DNA of 64,000 nucleotides, from contig NC_083379.1 of the NCBI RefSeq assembly GCF_031755915.1, forward strand, positions 21,648,001 through 21,712,000. Reading direction: 5' to 3'. Below are positions 45,013 through 58,575 of the stretch, piece by piece. A model generated the notes under the pieces. That model was given only the letters and a program-made list of their open reading frames with translations. It made no database searches and was not told where the DNA came from. How positions within the stretch are numbered: position 1 is the first letter of the stretch; every line of letters starts with the position of its first letter. Origin of the DNA: Ziziphus jujuba (lineage: Eukaryota > Streptophyta > Magnoliopsida > Rosales > Rhamnaceae). The translations under genes were made by a program, and so were the position numbers.

Positions 45013-46160
45013 TTTTCTTCAATCGCCAACCATTAGGCCTATGGCCCATCAATTTTTGTTTTTCTATAAAATTTGCTTTTTAAAACTAAATTCTTAATTT
45101 GTGTAATGAATATTCTCATTTATATTAAATGAATAATTAATTAATTATACTAATTTTAAAATAAGTCATTATGCTTTATCATTTTGTCTTTTCTTTTATC
45201 CTTTTTACGTGGTGTTATTAAAATTTAACGATATTATAATAACTAATATTCTTAATTATATATATTTTTTATTAAATACTCTTAATTATATTAAATTAAC
45301 ATAATCAATTATGTTAATTTTAAAATAAACAATTAATCATGTTTTTTGCCAAAAAAAAAAAAAAGTTAGTGTAAAAATTAATACCTGAACTTTTAATGAA
45401 ATTTTTTTTTTATACAGTTACAATAAAAAAGAGAAAGAAAATCAAAATTAAAGTTTCCATGTTTTTGTTTTTTCACAAATCATTATTTTTACAGTATCAC
45501 TTCTTTCATGTTTTTGTATAATTTAAGCTTTGTATCCTCTCATCTCACAAATGAAAGTTTCCTTTTATTTATAAGTCAGACATTCAACATGATGCCTTGA
45601 CTACAAGGGAATGAGGGAAGTGCTTTCCTTGTTATACAAAGATGAAGATTATGTCTTCCTCACTATGTAGATATGGAGGACATGACTCTACTGTTACATG
45701 AAGGGAGGGAGAGTATATTCCTTATCGTATTTTAACTTCTCTTAGCCTCTTGTTATCTAGAAAATCCGTTACCTAATATATTCATATAATATTCCATTAT
45801 CTTCTTATGTTTCGTATCCAGTTCATCGATGTTTGACTTGACTTTCAAACTAGCTCCACTTGATATTGACTAGGTAGTCACCTTGTAGAGACCATTAAAC
45901 TAATATTGCTGGATGTTTAGGAAGTTGTTTTACCCACTGAACCAATTATTTTACCCGATATCTAGGAAATCACCTTTCTCTTTTTTTTTTTCCTTGTATT
46001 AAGACAATTGTACATATAACAGATACTCCCTAAGACTTCTTGTAAATTTAATAAAAAATTCATTAAGCATTTTTATTTTTTAACACAAACTTATCTTATC
46101 ATGAACCAAAATGACTTCATTTGCTAAAGGTAGCTTCAAAAGTCAAAATAAGCTAATAAT

Positions 46161-46200
<40 letters not shown>

Positions 46201-46460
46201 TATTGACTTTTTCGTGATATACATCTATATATTATGAGTCCATCTATGAGGCAGAAGTCCTCATATTTTTGTCATGTGGACCTTAGTATTGACAATAGTT
46301 TTTGAAGAAATCGTTATCAAAACTATCACACAGAGACGAGTATTAATGATGTTTTCTTCAAAAATCATCGTCAATACTGAGATCCACACCAAAACATGGT
46401 GTGGACCGTTCACACCATAGAAGTTCCTTATACATTATTATTGTAAGTACTTTTCATATT

Positions 46461-46497
<37 letters not shown>

Positions 46498-47888
46498 TAA
46501 AAGTAATAGTTTAAATTCTAAACGAAAGAAGTTATAGTAAATGACATATGAACTTGTGTCGTATAATAGAAAAGCCATGAAGTTATAATAGAAAGGTGAT
46601 GTTAGAAAGACGACATACAGATTTCATGTAAGTTTAGAAAATAAGCTATAATAGTTTCATTTCCCATACAACCACAAAATAGGCATTGGTTAAAAGCAAA
46701 TATAGGGCAACATGTCACATTTTAATTGTTTATTTTTTAACCACAGCTAATAATTCCCAATATGAAATTATTTATTAGATATGACTTTTCCAAGTCTTCC
46801 ATCAGATTAAATCAAACCTAATGGCTCCAATTTATTTGCTTAAAATTGATAAAAACCTTTGCTTTTGAATCCAAAATCCTTTTTTTATTATTTTTCCTAT
46901 CGTTTATGTGTCTTCACTAGTCTAAAAAAATTCTATCTAACATAACTTTTTTATCTCAGATCTCAAACTCCTTCCAGACTTTGATGCTTTACTTTTAGCT
47001 ATGAAAATCAATCCCCATTGGGGTAATTTTTTTTAAAAAAATTTCAAACTATCTCATCTCTTCTTTATTTACCTTTGCCACTTACAAGTCTTTCTTCATA
47101 ATAAAAGGCTCTTTATTATTTATTTATTTATTATTATTATTTTGTTCTGCGTTTGAGCAATTAAGATTACTATATATATATCCAAACTTTTCATGTGCTT
47201 ACACCTACACATTGCGCATTTATATGGTAAATATATACTTATGTGAAAAATTTGGTTTTACTTTTTTTTTATAAATTTTAAATCGAGTATTATATCTTAA
47301 TTGCCCTATATACATGAAGATTAGTTGACTTGTAAGAACATATATGTCTACCCTTTATGCTCAACATGTTTGCCTACTAATGCATCACCTTTTGTTGATA
47401 TACACTTATAAAATAAATAGATGTACAGCTTAGAGAATAAAGGATAAACGGCAAAAGATTAATTCATGAAGTCTCTTCCTATAGCACCCATTCATATGTT
47501 TATCCATGCAAATTAGTTCATGTGTAAAATAATATAAATGACATAAAAGATAAAATAGGAATTCATATGTTGGGTTTATGTGAAACACATGAAGGAACAA
47601 ATATCATGTTTAAATATGAAGACAAAATTTTGAATGAAATATGATCAAAAAATTTCAAACTAGTCCAATTGGGTTAATTTTAACATAATCCATCAATTAA
47701 GGTCACATGTGCCTCATGTTACCCCCAAATTTAATTTTCTAATATATTTTCAAAATTTATTTGAATTTTGAAGAGTAAAATATACATATATATATATATA
47801 TATAGAGATAACACCTTTTACCCCCCCCCCCAACCCAAAGCATTTACCCCAAACAACAAATGACACTGTGTGCTCATCACTAAGGTTG
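45013..47888. other. AT-rich intergenic DNA with microsatellites
   Basis: No credible gene. TA microsatellites lie at about 46156-46192, 46466-46492 and 47786-47801, and a C homopolymer at about 47821-47833. A foldback element at 46245-46432 is listed separately. The right edge is the start of gypsy element 2. Confidence 0.5.
46245..46432. mobile_element. Small foldback (MITE-like) element
   Basis: A left arm containing TTAGTATTGACAATAGTTTTTGAAGAAATC (46287-46316) and a right arm containing CTTCAAAAATCATCGTCAATACTGAGATCC (46354-46384) are inverted copies around a short loop. The outer part adds an inner hairpin GGTGTGGACCGTTCACACC (about 46398-46417). Such short high-stem repeats are typical non-autonomous DNA elements. 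No target duplication could be fixed. Confidence 0.65.
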
Positions 47889-49025
47889 TGACGAGAATCC
47901 GCCCGTACTCGTATAACCAACTACTCGTTGGGGTGCTAATCCTATACAAATGAAGAATGGGCCAATCACGAGGGCACAAGCCAAGAGATTCAAGGAAAAC
48001 CTAGTTACCTTCATCCAAGGAGTGTTTCAATCTCAAGAGAGCATGACAATACCTGAAGATCCAAAGCCTGCCTTATGCATCCAAGTTATGAAGGCGAATA
48101 TGGATCCAACAAGCTGTTTTGAAGCATTTATGGGTTCCGGGCAGCAAGGGATTGGTTTATTAGCCTATGAATGAGATTGAGATCGCCAAGAGGTCATGGA
48201 ATCATGTGGAGACTGAAGCTAAGCTATTCAAATGAGGCATGTGTGCATAAGGCTTCACTTTGGCCGAAAATGCATTTTTTGGTGCTGACTTTGACTTCCT
48301 TTGTTGATCAAGCAAGTTTGACTTATTTCAATCAAGAGGCAACATAAGGGAATCAATATTAATCCTATTTGGCATCTTACATGTCATATTGGAGATGATT
48401 TGAAGCTTAAACTAGCTGGTGATTGGATAAAGACAGCTTAGTTGCCAAACTAGTCAACTAGTTTCCTAATTTGAACATTTAACTTTTGTTTTAGAAAATA
48501 ATCTCTATTTTGTTTTTTATTTATTTATTTACTGGAAAAATTACTTTAGGAAAGTTAGAATTTTATTATTTTGATTGTAAATTAATTCATTCCTATTTCA
48601 AAATTAAGAAATTAATTAAATCAATTTAGTTTAGGAAAGGTTAGAAAATTCGGCCACTTTCCTAATTCCAATCCATGTTGGCCGAATTTTACCTTAATAT
48701 CCTAGGGTTTTTGTTTTGTACTCTTAGCCTATTTAAAAGACTTATTTTTCAATGAGAAAGCAGCTTAGAATAATATTTGAAAATTATTGTGAGAAAGAAT
48801 TCTCCTTATTTTCTTTGAACACGTAAAACATCGAATATAGATCGAGCGTTTTATTTTGATTTATCAATAGGACATCCATCACCTATTGTGGCATCTTCAT
48901 CATTTACTAAGTTTTCTAATCCCAAGTTGATTAAAGGTTAAGGTAAACATTAAAATTTGAGCTTAATTTTCGATCCGGGCTAGTATAATATGGGTTTAGA
49001 AGCAAGTCGACCTAGGTTCGTATCC
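47889..49025 (+). repeat. Left (5') LTR of gypsy element 2
   Basis: 1,137 bp. It contains an open pol-tail frame from about 47925 (TTRWGANPIQMKNGPITRAQ, then AKRFKENL) to the stop at 48174. A TATA-like CCTATTTAAAAG lies at about 48728. The last base of the normal TATCA end is changed to C. Confidence 0.88.
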
Positions 49026-50141
49026 TTTGGTATTATAGCCGAATTTTGTTCAGGTTTGATCTATCTTATTTTTTTATTATTTTGTTTTGTGTTAATCTAC
49101 AATTTTAGTATTAGGTTAAGGTTTTTGCTTCTATCTTCTTCACGTTCTGCATAAAAAAAAATAATAATAAAAAAAAAAAAAACAGATTTTTCTACATAGA
49201 CGAATTTGTTTCTTAGCCAAATTTTTGTCTCCTAGTTTGTTGGTTGTTTTGCATATTAGTTCCTAGAAATTTGGTTTATTGTTGATTTTTCTTTGCTGTT
49301 TTAATCTTAATTAGTTGCATTCATATATGAAAAAAAAAAATCTTGTTTGAAATGTGGATTTGGTTTGGTGAAATTTTGGCATTGGAATTGTAATTTTGGT
49401 GTTGTTTCTTGCTGCTGAAGTTGGTGTTTATAATTTGTGAGTGTTTAAAAAAAAATAGAAAAAAAGGGGAAAAAAAAAAAGAAAAGCTGAAGATAAAAAA
49501 AAAAAATTTACTGCACAAAGGCGGTTTTGGTAGATCATTATTAGGGGATATTTTGTTTTTGGGAAGCATAATTGTAATTGTTGAGTTGCTGATTATTTAT
49601 TCAATATTTAGTTGTTGGATATTTGAATTTTGAGTGCTAAGATTGTTTGGATTAAAATTAGCTAAAGGAATTGAGACAAAGACTTGAATTACAAGACCTA
49701 CAACCAACAACTATTCTATATTTTGTTCGAATTTTTTCTTGTTCTTTGTTTGAATCTTTTTTCTAAATTTTATCCTTGAATTATTGGTTTCTTAATATTC
49801 TGGTCTGCTCTTTATTGATTCCGAAAATTCCTTGTTGATTTACCTTGTTTTTGGTTAGTTAGGTCGAGACTAGGTTTTATCAATTCACTCGGTATTTGCT
49901 TGTTTTAGTTACTGTCTTGTTGATAAGTTTAATTAGGGTATACTTATGATCTAATTGCTGTTTTGAGTGTGTTTTAATAGAACTTTTAGATAATTCTTTG
50001 AGTGGAAAAATGTAAGAGCGTGTGAGCCTAAAAGAGGGTTAAAAGCCAAAACTAGTATGCAAACACGAGTGCCGAGACCTTGTTTGATTGAAACATATGA
50101 GGGAGTGAATTTGTGAGGAGTTTTGCATTATTTTTATTAAC

Positions 50142-51420
50142 ATGGTAGATCCAATAATGAGGAGAGGAGATGGTTCATTAAGAAATCTTGAAGAGCAATC
50201 CGTGGGATACAGAGGCGAATCAAGAGCAACGGGACTTGGAGGTGAACCTACTGACATGATGGCGGTTTTGGAACAACTTCAAAAGATAAATGCTCGCTTT
50301 GATCTCCTAGGTCAAAGAATGGAAAGAATTGAGAATTTTCAAGGTGGGCCGAATCTAAGGAACCACATGGAGGCCGAGGAGGCTGTGGAAGATTTAGGGA
50401 GGAATTCGAAGGAGGTAATTATGGAGATAACCTAGAGGAGGAGTTTGAAGATGTTTTTGCACTCCAAGGAAGGAAAACCCGTGGGAGGAAAGCCCATGAG
50501 GAAGCTGATGTTGGAAATATTAAGGTCAATATACAACCTTTTATGGGAAAGAGTGATCCGAAGGCTTATCTAGAATGGGAGGAGCATATGGAGATGATAT
50601 TCGATTGCCATAACTACTCCAAGGTAAAGAAGGTTAAATTGGCTGCTTTGGATTTTGGACATTATGCACTCCAATAATGGACTAACGAGCACGGTACTTA
50701 AAGGAGAGTTGGTGATAAATTAATTACTACTTGGCGACAAATGAAAGGAACCATGAGAAAAGGATTTATGCCGACACAATACCATAGGACCGTAGAGGAC
50801 TACTATCAAGAGATGGAGATGCTCATGATGAGGTTAAGTATAAATGAGGACCGTGAGGCAACCATGGCAAGGTTTTTGGAAGGTTTGAACTGAGAGATAG
50901 CCAACGAAATAGAATTGTAACAATATGTGGAATTGGAAGAGATGCTTCATGTGGCTATTAAAATTAAGAACCAATTCAAGATGAGGGCTACAAGCTCACG
51001 GTTTTGAGAAGTTTCTAGCAGTGGGAGGCCTAATTCAAGTGTTTGGAGAAGCAATCCCACATATGATACAAAGCCAAAATCAAAACATGGTGAAGAGAGC
51101 TCCAATCAGCCAAGGAAGGACAATCTGGCTGAACACCCACCAGCATCTAAATTGAGTGGTAAGCTTGATTCTAAAACTTCTAGAACTCATGACATTGTTT
51201 GTTTTAAGTGCCAGGGTCAAGGGCATATTGCCAATCAATGCCCAAATCGAAGAATAATGGTATTGAAAGGCAATGGAGAGTTGGAGTTCGAAAGTGAAGA
51301 ATCCGAGGAAGAGGGCGAATTTGTTGATGAAGAAATTGGAGATTGAGTTCGATGGCAAGGAGGGTTCTAACCACGTATAAAGATAAGGATCAAGGCCAAA
51401 AGAGAAAACATCTTCCACAT
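50142..51420 (+). pseudogene. gag of gypsy element 2 (broken)
   Basis: The start is the Met before VDPIMRRGDGSLRN. Blocks: MGKSDPKAYLEWEEHMEM (about 50545-50600), LITTWRQMKGTMRKGF (about 50720-50770), EDREATMARFLEGLN (about 50850-50890), and the CCHC knuckle CFKCQGQGHIANQC (51200-51241), which is intact. Stops interrupt near 50430, 50677, 50700, 50892, 50919 and 51006, and a deletion removes the stretch before VEDYYQEMEM. Confidence 0.87.
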
Positions 51421-54400
51421 CCGATGTGAAATTCAAGGTAACATTTGTAGTATAATAATTAATAGTGGAAGTTGTGTTAATCTAATTAGTAATGTGGTAG
51501 TTGATAAATTAGGGTTAACAACCATTAAACATCTCGAATCATATAGATTACAATGACTTAATGATAGTGGTGAGATGAAAGTGAACAAACAAGCCAAGGT
51601 GAAGTTTAACATTGATAAAATGTGGATGTCGTTTTATGTGATGCTGTGCCTATGCATGCCGGACATATTTTATTAGGTAGATCATGACAATTTGATAAAG
51701 ATACTATATATTATGGCACCCACGACTTCACCATTTGTGAAGAAAGGTAAAACCGACTCATCTATCCAAAGTAAGTGTCCTAAACCTAAAATTGAAAGGA
51801 AAAAGAGAGAGGAAGTTAAGAGGAAGAACAAAGTGAGAAAGCCGAGAGTGTGACGAAAGGTGAAGTGGCTGAAAGTGGGAAAGAAAAAAAGAGGAAAGAG
51901 AAGAAAAAGAAATTTTTTTATCTTAGTCTAGGTGAGGTTAAAAAGGTAATTTTGAGTAATAAACTATTGCTAGTCATGATTTATAAAGATGCTTACCTAA
52001 ATGATCAAGCTAACCTTGAAGAGCTTGAATTTCCAAGTTCTATTTCTTCTCTTTGACAGGAATTTAATGATGTATTTCCCGAGAAAATTCCTAGTGGTTT
52101 ACCATCTATTCGAGGGATTGAACATCAAATTGACATTATTCCTTAAGCTGCAATTCCTAATAGGCCTGCATATAGAAGTAATCTCAAGGAGATGAAGGAA
52201 CGACAAAATCAGGTAAGTGAATTGCTTGAAAAAGGATATATTCATGAAAGTATGAGTCCATGTGCTATCCCTGTTTTATTAGTACCTAAGAAAGATGGAT
52301 CATGGCGCATGTGTGTAGATTGTAGAGCCATAAATAATATAAATATTAAGTATAGGCATCCAATTCCTAGATTAGATGATATGCTTGATGAATTGTATGG
52401 TTCTTGCATGTTTTAAAAGAGTATCATCAAATTAGGATGAAAGAGGGTGATGAATGGAAAACCGCATTTAAAACTAAATACGGATTGTATGAATGGTTAG
52501 TAATGCCTTTTGGTTTGACTAATGCATCTAGCATTTTTATGAGGTTAATGAATCATGTCATACGTCCATTTATAGGAAAATTTGTGGTTGTATATTTTGA
52601 TGATATCCTAGTGTATAGCCGAAATCTTGATGAACATGTAGGATATCTCAAGTAAGTTTTAAATATTTTTAGGAAGGAAAGGTTATTTGCTACCATGAAA
52701 AAGTGTGATTTTTGTTAAGATGAGCTTGTTATCCTAGGATTTGTTATAAGTGTTGCAGGAATTAAAGTTGACCAATCCAAGGTCCAAGTAATTCAAGTAC
52801 CTCTCCAAGTAATTCAAGTACCTCTATTACCCAAGTGAGGAGCTTTCATGGTTTGGTTAGTTTTTACTGAAGATTTGTCAAGGATTTTAGCACCATTGTA
52901 GCACCATTAACTAAAGTTGTCAAGAAGAATGTTGGATTCAAATGGGAGGAAGCACAAGAGAAATCTTTTAATTTGTTGAAAGAAAAATTAACTAATGCCT
53001 CTTTATTAGTTTTGCTTAATTTTTCTAAAACTTTTGAAATTGAATGTGATACTTCAGGTGTAGGTATTTGAGTTGTTTTAATGCAAGAAGGAAGACCCAC
53101 AACTTACTTTAGTGAGAATTTAAATGGAGCTACCTTGAATTACCCGACCTATGACAAAGAGATGTATGTTTTCGTGAGAGCATTGGAGACATTGCAACAT
53201 TATTTAATGCCGAAGGAGTTTGTGATTCATACAGATCATGAATCTTTGAAGCACATCAAAGGTCAAGGGAAGCTCAAGCAAAGGCATGGTAAGTGGATTA
53301 AATCCATTGGAACTTTTTCTTATGTCATCCGCTACAAGAAAGGTAAGGAAAATGTGGTTGCCGATGCATTATCCCAAAAGTATGTATTATTTTCTACCTT
53401 AGATGCTAGATTGCTTGGATTTAAACAATTGAAAGAACTTTATGAGCATGATAGTAATTTTAGTGAAATATTTAAAAATTGACCTAAGCAGGTTTATAAC
53501 AAATTCTACATTTTTTAGGGATATTTATTAGGGAAAATCAACTTTGTGTACCTAATTGTAATGTTGGGGAATTACTAGTTAGGTAAGGTCATTGTGGGGG
53601 TTTAATGGGTCATTTTGATGTTTTAAAAACTTTAACCATTCTACAAGAACACTTTTATTGGCTTAACTGAAGAGAGATATGGAGAGGATATATGAGAGAT
53701 GCTTAAATGCCGAAAGTCCAAATCAAAATTGAAACCACATGGACTTTACATGCCATTGCCGATTCCATTTTTTCCATGGGTTTATTTATCTATGGATTTT
53801 GTTCTTGGTTTACCTAGGTTTAGGAATGGAAAAGATTCAATTTTTGTAGTTGTTAATAGGTTTTCTAAGATGGCACATTTTATTGCATTTAATAAAACTG
53901 ATGATGAATCTAATGTGGCTAATTTATTCTTTAAAGAAGTAGTAAGACTTCATGGAATGCATAGGACAATTGTTTCGGATAGGGATGCTAAGTTCTTAAA
54001 TTATTTTTGGAAAACATTGTGGGCTAAGTTAAAGACTAAACTTTATTTTCAATTACTTTTCATCCACAAACTGATGGACAAATTGAAGTAGTAAATAGAA
54101 CTTTGTCTGCATTGTTAAGAGCATTAATTAGTAGAAATTTAAGAATATGGGAGGAATGTTTGCTGTACGTAGAATTTGCTTATACTAGATCAATACATTC
54201 AGCTACTAAATACACTCTATTTGAAATTGTTTACGAATTTAATCCTTTGACTTCATTAAATATAACACATTTGCCTTCAAGTGAATGTGCTAATCTGGAA
54301 AACAAAAAGCTAATTTTGTAAAGTCGATTCATGAAGAGATAAAAGCAAGCATTGAGAGGACGATGAAACAATATGTAAAGAATGCTAATAAAGGACAAAT

Positions 54401-54701
54401 AAAGGTTGTATTTGAGCCTGGAAATTGGGTTTATTTGCACCTAAGGAAGGAGAGGTTCTCGAAACAACGAACGTTAAAGCTTATGCCACGAGGGGATGGA
54501 CATTTTCAAGTTTTTAAGAGGATTAATGAAAATGCCTACAAGCTTGACTTGCCAGATAAGTATAATGTGAGTGCTACATTTAATGTTGCTAATTTATCCC
54601 CATTTGCTGTAGGTGATGACTTTGATTCGAGGGAAAATCCTTTTCAAGAGGAGGGGAATAATGAGAATCCACCCCTACCTGTACAACCGACTACCCTCTA
54701 G
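51421..54701 (+). pseudogene. pol of gypsy element 2 (broken)
   Basis: The protease motif reads IINSGSC (about 51454-51475), so the catalytic Asp is changed to Asn. RT (52190-52655) keeps [10 protein letters not shown] but has lost most of the motif-A segment TKIDLRSG at about 52415, including its catalytic Asp. RNase H continues to about 53390 with IECDTSGVG and [11 protein letters not shown]. The integrase core (53690-54060) has [11 protein letters not shown], where the first catalytic Asp is Tyr, and SDRDAKF. A GPY/F-like end has [16 protein letters not shown] (about 54479-54525). Numerous stops and frameshifts occur. The frame crosses the polypurine tract into the right LTR. Confidence 0.88.
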
Positions 54702-55503
54702 CATGCTGATCCTGTACAAATAAAGACGGAGCCAATCACGAGGGCACAAGCTAAGAGATTCAAGGACAACTTGGTTATCTTCATCCAAGGAGTGTTTCAA
54801 TCCCAAGAGGGCATGACAATATCCGAAAATCCAAAGCCTATCTTATGCATCCAAGTTATGAAGGCGAATATGGATCCAACAAGCTGTTTTGAAGCATTTA
54901 TTTGTTCCAGATAGCAAGGGATTGGTTTGTTAGCCTATGAATGAGATTGAGATCACCATGAGGCCATGGAATCATGTGGAGACCGAAGCTAAGCTATTCA
55001 AATGAGGCATGTGCACATAAGGCTTCACTTTGGCCGAAAATGCATTTTTTGGCGCTGGCTTTGACTTCTTTTGTTGATCAAGCAAGTTTGACTTATTCTA
55101 ATCAAAGGCAACATATGGGAATCAATATTAATCATATCATATTGGAGCTGATTTGGAGCTTAAACTAGCTGGTGATTAGATAAAGATAGCTTAGTTGCCA
55201 AACTAGTCAACTAGTTTCCTAATTTGAACATTTGACTTTTGTTTTAAAAAATAGTCTTTATTTTGGTTTTTATTTATTTATTTGCTGGACAAATTACTTT
55301 AGGAAAGTTAGAATTTTATTATTTTGATTGTAAATTAATTAATTCCTATTTCAAAATTAAGGAATTAATTAAACAAATTTAGTTTAGGAAATGTTATAAA
55401 ATCTGGCCACTTTCCTAATTCCAATCCATGTTGGCCGAATTTTACCTTAATATCCTAGGGTTTTTGTTTTGTACTCTTAGCCTATTTAAAAGGCTTATTT
55501 TTC
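54659..55503 (+). repeat. Right LTR of element 2, truncated
   Basis: Starts TAATGAGAATCC (TG mutated to TA) directly after the polypurine tract and matches the left LTR to GGCTTATTTTTCA. It then breaks off about 20 bases after the TATA-like CCTATTTAAAAGG. Confidence 0.85.
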
Positions 55504-56593
55504 AGCTGGGGTGCTAACCCGATATGGATGAAGACCGGGCCAATCACTAGGGCTAAAACTAAGAGATTTAAAGACAATCTAGCTACCTTTATTCAGGGAG
55601 TTATCAATTATCAAAAGGGCTTGTCCATATCCCAAGATACAAAGCCTGTTTTAAGCATCTGAGTGATGCAGACCGATATGGACCCGGATAGCTGTTTTCT
55701 TGCAAATATGGACGGGCAGCAAGAAATGGTTCCAACATTTCATGAATTCAATACATATCTCTAAGAGGTCATGGAATCAAGTCAAGGCAGCTTCAAAGGC
55801 AATCAAAAAGGGCTTGTGCGCGTGGGAGAGAAACCGGTTTTGCTATATTATTTGCTGGCTTTACTGTATTATGCTAAATTGGCATTTTCTATTTGTTCCA
55901 ATCAAGGGCAACATGTGGAACTCAACAATAATCCTATTTGGCATCCTACAAGGTATATGGAAGCTGATTTGGAGTTTAAATTGGTCAAAGATTGGTCAAA
56001 GCTAACTTAGTTAAAAAGATAGTTAAATAGTTTCCTAATTTGATTTTGACTTTTTATTTTAGAAAATTAGTCTTTTATTTGGTTTCTATTTATTTCTTTA
56101 CTGGAAAAATAAAATTAGAAAAGTTATTATTTTATTATTTTCATTGTAAATTAATTAATTACTAATTCAAAATAAAGAAATTAATTAATCAAAATTAGAT
56201 TAGGATAGAAGAGAGAAAATTCGGCCACATTAGGAATCTAACATGCTTTGCTGGTTTTATCCTAGGTTTTTATGGTTTATTGTTTTGTGACTTTAGCCTA
56301 TTTAAGGGCTTATTTTTTAGGAAGAACACACCATTAATAATATTCAGAAAATTATTTTGTGAGATTGAATTCTCTTAATTCTCTTTAAACACCTAAAAGA
56401 CCATTAGAGAGTGAGTATTTTAGTTTTAACTTACCAATAGGACTTCCATAACCTATTGTGGCATCTTCATTATACCAAGATTTCTAATCATTGGTTGGTT
56501 AGGAGTTAAGGTTTTCCCATAAGAACTTGAACTTAATTGAGATCCGGACTAATATAATACGGGTTTAGGTGGAACCGACCTAGGTTCATATCA
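55504..56593 (+). repeat. Second, diverged LTR fused to element 2
   Basis: Begins GCTGGGGTGCTAACCC, which corresponds to 47929 in the left LTR. It encodes the pol-tail motif again (WGANPIWMKTGPITRAKTKR), has its own TATA-like CCTATTTAAGGG at about 56298, and ends GTTCATATCA at 56593. Confidence 0.85.
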
Positions 56594-58575
56594 ATATATA
56601 CCTTGATAAATGTGTTCTCATGAAACAAATTCAAAAAATATCTAAAAAGTCCCAAAAACCTCCAGAAGACTTGAAACATGCGAACTGGGTTGACTCGACC
56701 CATCACCACCACCAATCAGGTCATACTAGTTTTCTTCTTTTCTGCATACCTGTAACCACCGTGTGCTAGCCAGGGGTGTTGCTTGTCATTTGGCAAACAT
56801 GGTCTCTAAATCTCTGGCCAAATCGCTGCCAAATGTGCCCAAATTGGTCTAACAAAGCTAACGATGGTAGTTTGACGAGTCATCAGGGATTTTGGCATTG
56901 TCCAACCATTCTAGGCCTACTCATACACTTTACCCACTATTTTTGGACCCTCTGAACTCATTTCCAGCTTTCTTTTACTAAGGTTTCTCACCATTTGAGA
57001 GATCCATCAACATCAAATTTGCTCATTTTTTCGATGTGTTTTCTGGCCAACGATAATGTTTTTAGATCAAAGTAAGTACACCATTGTATTCCTCGTCTTT
57101 TGGGCTTTCCATTGATATAAAATTTTAAATTTTGGAAGTTGTTTGATAATATTTCCATTTTTAAATCAATCAGTGTAATATCAGATAAATTTGAACTATG
57201 TTTGGACATAATTGGATAAATTGGACAAAACTGAAGTTGGATTTATGTAATTAGATATTAATGGGACTTAACAGAAGACTCAGTACGCAATTTTATTTTG
57301 GAGTTATGAAAGTTATTTTGGAACATTGGTATGCATCAATGTCTTGGATTTGATTTTTGGAGAGGAATAATTTATTATATTATAGGCACCCATACTAAAA
57401 TTAGAGGCGAACATGCAGAAGAATAGTAGACATCATCGGTATCAATGAGTGGTTTATATTTTTAAATAATTTTTGGGCATATTAGCATAATTATATATAT
57501 ATGGTTTGAATATTTTATGTTTATGCTTTCATTTACATATTCATCGTATACATGTATAAGTATATATATATATGTGTTATTAATTCACGTAACTTTTGTC
57601 AAAACTTTAAGTGGTTTTAAATTCAAATGAGTATATTGTGAATTTGAAATTTCTGGTATTTAAATATCTGGGTATTTGATTGACATTTTAGTCTTTTTGG
57701 AAAATAATTGGTTTTGAAAAAGTGGATTTGAAATTGTATATTTTTAAGCATATTTAAGTGTTTATATTTCAAAATTCTTAAAAATGATTTATGGTAATAT
57801 ATATTTCCCTGTTGATATTTATATTTTGATATGAAATAATGATTCTGAATATTTGAAGTATTTACATAAATGGTTAAGTTTGAATATTAAATTTTTGTTT
57901 ACAGTACTATATGCGTTTGGAAAAAATAGAAAGTATGATTTTAAAAAATGGTTTATAAATGCAGCATTGTTGTTTTTAAAGGGGTGTACCATATAATATC
58001 AAAGGTTCTGTTTGTGTTATTAGCTTTGTGCAAGTTTACTCATCCTATGTATAGTCGCAATATGAGAGAATGATAAGGAATTATGTGCCATTCTCTTGGA
58101 GTAATGATGAGTCGTGTGCAGCTGACTCGTGCTCATAGGTTGACATGTCTTTATATGTGAGAATGATGATGAGTTGTATGTCATTCTCTTGAAGTGATGA
58201 TGAATTGTGTGCCCTTCCCTTATGATGTTGGTTTATGTGTATTTCTTTACAGTCTAATGATGTTTCAAGACATTTTAGTAGCGCTAAATATATTATATGG
58301 TATACTATATGTGTTATTTCTGATATATATATATATATATATATATATTGTTTATTGTCCAACATTAAATTTATGTTTTAGTTGGTCAACGAGATTTTAA
58401 ATTCTTTAATTATGAAACGCTATTTTTGTGATACTATTTTGGGGTATAAGTTGGGTTTTGTAAAACGATTTTAAAAATGGAAACTTTTCAAAAAAATGAA
58501 AGTGAGGTCTTGATTGAAAATGTTTGAATTCTAAATGACTATTTTCATATTATTAATATATTTCTATTCACTAAG
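56594..58575 (+). repeat. Dispersed noncoding repeat, copy B
   Basis: Plus-strand partner of 9640-11650. Shared blocks include a GTGTGCTAGCCAGG-like phrase (about 56760), GATCCATCAACATCAAA (57001), TTTTTAAATAATTTTTGGGCAT (57460) and AAATAGAAAGTATGATTTTAAAA (57924). A loose tandem repeat (GAGAATGAT..GAGT(T/C)GT..GCCATTCTCTTG, 58060-58215) and a TA run (58323-58347) lie inside. It is cut at 58575 by gypsy element 3. No coding region is seen. Confidence 0.65.

Larger units (their letters stand above)
47889..56593 (+). mobile_element. Ty3/gypsy element 2, plus strand, old, chimeric right LTR
   Basis: Same family as element 1. Left LTR 47889-49025 (TGACGAGAATCC..GTTCGTATCC), primer-binding site TGGTATTATAGCC at 49028-49040, leader to about 50140, gag 50142-51346, pol to 54701, polypurine tract AAGAGGAGGGGAA at 54646-54658, right LTR from 54659. 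The right LTR stops at 55503, just past its TATA-like box, and a second, diverged LTR copy starts there about 40 bases into U3 and runs to 56593. The sequences at 47884-47888 (GGTTG) and 56594-56598 (ATATA) do not match, as expected for a recombined end. The many stops and lost active sites mean it has been dead much longer than element 1. Confidence 0.9.

Noticed and set aside
47821..47833. C homopolymer as a functional element
   Set aside because: An isolated homopolymer next to a TA microsatellite, most simply a slippage product or sequencing artefact.
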